DNA of 17,711 nt from JAEUOS01 sp964470865 (GTDB taxonomy: Bacteria > Pseudomonadota > Gammaproteobacteria > Burkholderiales > JAEUOS01): NCBI GenBank assembly GCA_964470865.1, contig CAYYFR010000117.1:1-17711 (forward strand). The letters are read 5' to 3'. Below, piece by piece: positions 14,874 to 17,711 of this stretch. Made by a program: the position numbers and the translations under genes. Positions within the stretch are counted from its first letter, which is position 1, and every line of letters begins with the position of its first letter. The notes under the pieces are model-generated. The model was not told where the DNA came from, did no database searches, and was given only the letters and a program-made list of their open reading frames with translations.

Positions 14874-15197
14874 ATGGCCGAAGCGCGCATTCAGGTGCCG
14901 CCGCAGGTCCGGCGCGGCGAAGCCTTCGAAGTGAAGATCCTGATTCGTCATGCGATGGAGACCGGCTATCGCTTAACCGACGAAGGCAAGCCGATCGCGC
15001 GCAACGTGATCCGCTTGATTACCTGTCGCTACAACGGCGTCGAGGTGTTTCGCGCCGAGCCCAGTTCCGGCATTGCCGCCAATCCGTTGTTCACGTTTTT
15101 TGTCAGCGCGCGCGAATCCGGCGAATTGCAGTTTGAATGGCAGGATGATTCCGGCGCGCGCAACAGCGAACGCGCGAGCATCACTGTAGCGGGCTGA
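14874..15197 (+). CDS. soxZ: SoxZ, partner of SoxY
   Basis: A 107-residue protein without a signal peptide, as is usual for SoxZ, which is carried out through its complex with SoxY. The sequence MAEARIQVPPQVRRGEAFEV, IRHAMETGYR, and PLFTFFVSARESGELQFEWQ follows the SoxZ fold closely (HPMETG-type loop and F-F-v-A--SG-L-f-W-D). It starts one base after the soxY TGA and is followed by soxA after 16 bases, so the four genes form one transcript. Its role is structural support for SoxY during thiosulfate oxidation. Confidence 0.92.
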   Translation: MAEARIQVPPQVRRGEAFEVKILIRHAMETGYRLTDEGKPIARNVIRLITCRYNGVEVFRAEPSSGIAANPLFTFFVSARESGELQFEWQDDSGARNSERASITVAG

Positions 15198-15213
15198 AAG
15201 TCAGGCTCTGCGC

Positions 15214-15996
15214 ATGGGTGTGCGAAGCAGCGCGATCGCCCTGCTGCTGCTTTTTTGCAGCGCCGCGCTGGCACAGGAGCGCGCCTTGCCGACGCAGGAC
15301 CTGCGCTCCGGCAGCAGCTACATGGGCGCGGAACTGCGCGCCATGCAGGCCGATACTTTCGCCAACCCGGGCACACTGTGGGTGGAGCGCGGCGCCAAGC
15401 TGTGGAGCGCGCGCGCCGGCACCGTCGACCGCGCCTGCGTCGATTGCCATCGCGATGCGCGTGACAGCATGAAAGGGGTTGCCGCACGCTACCCGGCCTT
15501 CGACGCCGGCGCCAAACGTCTCCTTGATCTCGAAGGCCGCGTCAATCAATGCCGCAGCGCGCGCCAGGGCGCGCCGGCTCTGGCGTTCGAATCCGAGGAA
15601 CTGCTGGGATTGACCGCGTTTGTCGCCAGCCACTCGCGCGGCATGCCGGTGAGAGTTGCGATCGACGGCGCCGCCGCGGTGCATTTCGAGCGCGGGCGCA
15701 TGCTCTACGAGCGGCGCATCGGCCAGATGAACCTGGCCTGCCTCAATTGCCACCAGCAAAACGCCGGACGCCGCCTGCTGGCCGAGACCATCAGCCAGGG
15801 GCACTCGAATGCCTACCCGATTTATCGCCTCGAATGGCAGGCCCTGGGCTCCCTGCAGCGGCGCCTGCGCGCCTGCTATTCGGGCGTGCGCGCCGAATTG
15901 CCGGCCTACAACGCGCCGGACCTGCTCGATCTTTCGCTGTTTCTGGCGTGGCGCGGCGAAGGCTTGCAGATCGAAGCGCCGGGTGTGCGCCGTTAA
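15214..15996 (+). CDS. soxA: SoxA, dihaem cytochrome c subunit of the SoxAX complex
   Basis: A 260-residue secreted cytochrome. Signal peptide MGVRSSAIALLLLFCSAALA is followed by two c-type haem sites, C75-V-D-C-H79 and C176-L-N-C-H180, so this is the dihaem form. The catalytic cysteine that ligates the active haem and carries the persulfide is C221 in LRACYSGVRAELP, matching the family's CYSGVRAE-type motif. With SoxX it joins thiosulfate to SoxY. It is the last gene of soxXYZA. In most clusters soxB follows; here it does not. Confidence 0.93.
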   Translation: MGVRSSAIALLLLFCSAALAQERALPTQDLRSGSSYMGAELRAMQADTFANPGTLWVERGAKLWSARAGTVDRACVDCHRDARDSMKGVAARYPAFDAGAKRLLDLEGRVNQCRSARQGAPALAFESEELLGLTAFVASHSRGMPVRVAIDGAAAVHFERGRMLYERRIGQMNLACLNCHQQNAGRRLLAETISQGHSNAYPIYRLEWQALGSLQRRLRACYSGVRAELPAYNAPDLLDLSLFLAWRGEGLQIEAPGVRR

Positions 15997-16016
15997 CGGC
16001 AAATGGGTCCGCCGTT
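15989..16016 (+). terminator. Possible weak stem-loop at the end of the sox cluster
   Basis: AACGGC (15995-16000) can pair with GCCGTT (16011-16016) over a 10-base loop, starting in the soxA stop codon. A second GCCGTT just before it (15989-15994) makes a competing palindrome with the same AACGGC. No T run follows, so termination would be inefficient or Rho-dependent. Confidence 0.25.
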
Positions 16017-16054
16017 GCGAGGTGTTTCGAGCCCGCATGCGATCGCCACCATAG

Positions 16055-16470
16055 CCGCCTGCCGGGGCCGCGCCGCAGTCGGCCGAGCAGATCAGTCTTG
16101 CGGCGGCGCCGATTTTCGCTGTGTTGTATCTGGGTGCCGGCGTGGGTGAAACCGGTTTCCTCAATTTCGCGCAGCCCCTGCCTTTTCTCCTTTTTGCCAT
16201 TTCCGCCGGCGTGCTGGCCGACCGCTTTTCGCGCGTGCGCGTGATGCTGTGGGCCGAAGCGATCCGTGTGTGTGCATTGCTGTGCGTGCTCGCACTGGCG
16301 GCGCCGGGTCTGCTTACCTGGCCCCTGCTGCGCGTAGTGCCGCCAATGCACGCATCGAACTCGCGCGCACGGTGGCCTTCATCGCCGGGCCTGCCGCCGC
16401 GGGTGTCCTGGTCGGCTGGCGCGGAGCGAAGGCCGCATTCGGCCTTGCCAGTGGACACCACCAGATGTAT
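16055..16470 (+). pseudogene. Broken major facilitator superfamily (MFS) transporter
   Basis: Two frames together give pieces of an MFS permease. The first (frame of 16121) reads FAQPLPFLLFAISAGVLADR, then FSRVRVMLWAEAIRVCALLC and ALAAPGLLTWPLLRV, matching the cytoplasmic loop between TM2 and TM3 (GVLADRF-R-RVMLWAEAIR) and TM3-4. The second frame (from about 16340) reads NARIELARTVAFIAGPAAAG and VLVGWRGAKAAFGLA, a later helix of the same family. A deletion with a frame change joins them near 16335. There is no believable start, the first frame is open only from a TAG at 16052-16054, and the second half of the protein is absent. It fills the 640-base gap between soxA and the TTT receptor, where I see no other gene. 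Confidence 0.7.
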
Positions 16471-16636
16471 TTCCTGTCGCTTCCCAAGCGCGTCGGCATG
16501 AGCGCGCAGGCAGGTCGGCTACGGCAGATGCGTGGCCGAATCCGATTTGTCGGCAGCGAACTCGCGTTCGACACGCTCGCCCGTGCCAACCGGGGGCTAG
16601 AATCGTTTCCTTGTCAAACACTGGTCCGCTCCCGAC

Positions 16637-17608
16637 ATGGCAAGCCTTCGCGCGCCTCTCATTGCCTCTGCACTTTTCGCTTTCACACTGACCGCGCCCG
16701 CCCACGCGGCCTGGCCCGAAAAGCCGGTCAAGGTAGTCATCGGCTTTCCCGCCGGCGGTCCGCTCGATTCGCACATGCGCCTGATGTCCGACAAGCTCGC
16801 CACGGCGCTCGGCCAGCCGGTGATCATCGATTACAAGAGTGGCGCCGGCGGTGCGGTAGGCGCCGATTCGGTGGCCAAGGCTACGCCCGATGGTTACACC
16901 CTGTTGCTGGCCAACACCGGCACGATGGTGATCAACCCGGCGGTGTATGCCAAGCTGCCCTACAACACGCTGCGCGACTTTGCACCGATCGCGCGTACCG
17001 CGCAGCAACCCTTGCTGCTGGTGGTCAACCCGCTGGTGCCGGCCAAGACCCTGCCTGAATTCATCGCCTACGCCAAGGCCAATCCGGGCAAGGTCAATTT
17101 CGGTTCCGCCGGCAACGGCGGCATCTCGCATCTGGTGCCGGAAATGCTCAAGCAGTCGACCGGCATATCCATGACCCATGTGCCCTACAAGGGCAGCGCG
17201 CCGGCGTTCATCGACCTGATCGCCGGGCAGGTGCAGTTCATGGCCGAATCGGTGCCGCAGGCCGCGCAGTATGCCAAGCAGGGCAAGGTGCGTGCGCTGG
17301 CGGTGACCAGCCGCGAGCGCAATGCCGCGCTGCCGGATACGCCCACCATGGCTGAAGCCGGCGTGCGCGACTTCGAAGTGGTCGGGTTCTACGGCATCCT
17401 GGCACCTGCCGCCACGCCCAAGGATGTGGTGGAGCGTCTTGCCGGCGCCTTCAAGCAGGTGCTGGCAGATCCTGCCGTTCGGGACCGCATGGTGCAGCAG
17501 GGCGCCGACCCGGCCTTCCTGGGCGCCACCGATTTTCAGGCCTTGCTCAAGGCCGAGATGCCGCGCTGGGCGGCGGCGGTGGCGGCTTCGGGTACCAAGC
17601 TCGACTGA
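16637..17608 (+). CDS. TTT/Bug-family periplasmic substrate-binding receptor
   Basis: A 323-residue tripartite tricarboxylate transporter receptor of the Bug family. The signal peptide MASLRAPLIASALFAFTLTA ends at about AHA-A (residue 24). The mature protein begins WPEKPVKVVIGFPAGGPLDS, and later has VIIDYKSGAGGAVGADSVAK, GYTLLLANTG and MTHVPYKGSAPAFIDLIAGQ, all standard for the family. It would bind a carboxylate or similar small molecule in the periplasm. No membrane TctA/TctB genes are adjacent, so it is an orphan receptor, which is common in Burkholderiales. A -10-like TAGAAT lies at 16598-16603 without a good -35, and there is no clear Shine-Dalgarno sequence. The ligand is unknown. Confidence 0.93.
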   Translation: MASLRAPLIASALFAFTLTAPAHAAWPEKPVKVVIGFPAGGPLDSHMRLMSDKLATALGQPVIIDYKSGAGGAVGADSVAKATPDGYTLLLANTGTMVINPAVYAKLPYNTLRDFAPIARTAQQPLLLVVNPLVPAKTLPEFIAYAKANPGKVNFGSAGNGGISHLVPEMLKQSTGISMTHVPYKGSAPAFIDLIAGQVQFMAESVPQAAQYAKQGKVRALAVTSRERNAALPDTPTMAEAGVRDFEVVGFYGILAPAATPKDVVERLAGAFKQVLADPAVRDRMVQQGADPAFLGATDFQALLKAEMPRWAAAVAASGTKLD

Positions 17609-17656
17609 ACGGGCGGTTGCCGCCGGTATTGCGTTGGAAGTGCCGCGCCTGCGGAC

Positions 17657-17711
17657 TCACGGCACGCACAGCAAGTCAGCTTTCAAGTCGGTAATGAAGC
17701 CATGCGCCGGC
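17657..17711 (-). CDS. Possible C-terminal end of a gene entering from the right (partial)
   Basis: A minus-strand frame open from the window edge reads PAHGFITDLKADLLCVP and then TGA. The residues look protein-like, but 17 codons cannot establish a gene. If real, it would converge with the TTT receptor gene. No family can be assigned. Confidence 0.2.
   Translation of the reverse strand, partial: PAHGFITDLKADLLCVP

Noticed and set aside
17611..17625. Small stem GGCGG-TTG-CCGCC after the TTT receptor gene
   Set aside because: It has five base pairs, a three-base loop and no T tract; chance is likely in GC-rich DNA.
1..17711. CRISPR arrays, tRNA or rRNA genes, insertion sequences, attachment sites
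   Set aside because: I looked for regularly spaced repeats, cloverleaf-like segments, transposase motifs and terminal inverted repeats on both strands and found none I could support.

Overview
High-GC (roughly 65%) chromosomal DNA from a Gram-negative bacterium, most likely a betaproteobacterium of the Burkholderiales type. This is suggested by two tripartite-tricarboxylate-transporter (TTT/Bug) periplasmic receptor genes, a LysR-controlled hydantoinase/oxoprolinase-type operon, a Tat-exported isoquinoline-oxidoreductase-like molybdenum enzyme, and a periplasmic Sox cluster. The taxonomic placement is inference from gene content and style only.

Region 1 (1-4855) is a catabolic unit: hyuA-hyuB plus the first codons of a probable TTT receptor on the minus strand, with a divergent LysR regulator. 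Region 2 (about 4860-7085) is an accessory island between housekeeping-type genes. It carries debris of a type I restriction-modification operon, all on the minus strand: the C-terminal tail of hsdS, then an intact pair (181-aa wHTH-like protein and 240-aa AbiEii/MenT-like nucleotidyltransferase), then a decayed hsdR N-terminus. A truncated orphan gene lies upstream of these. The intact pair has its own sigma70-like promoter with a perfect 24-bp palindrome over the -10 region, which is what an autoregulated toxin-antitoxin-type operon would look like. This is the most interesting part of the window.

Region 3 (7099-10174) has a thiolase-crotonase operon on the minus strand and a divergent ketopantoate-reductase-like gene. 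Region 4 (10215-13635) has a DUF2889 gene and a two-subunit molybdenum hydroxylase (iorA/iorB-like) operon that ends in a clear intrinsic terminator. Region 5 (13947-15996) is a compact soxXYZA cluster on the plus strand. It has no soxB after it; instead there is a broken MFS transporter (about 16055-16470), followed by an orphan TTT receptor (16637-17608).

Working together: the hyuAB/TTT/LysR block probably imports and hydrolyses a cyclic amide or a related carboxylate. Thiolase and crotonase serve acyl-CoA metabolism. SoxXA and SoxYZ would start periplasmic thiosulfate oxidation, but SoxB would have to be encoded elsewhere. All family assignments are from reading the protein sequences; no database search was run.
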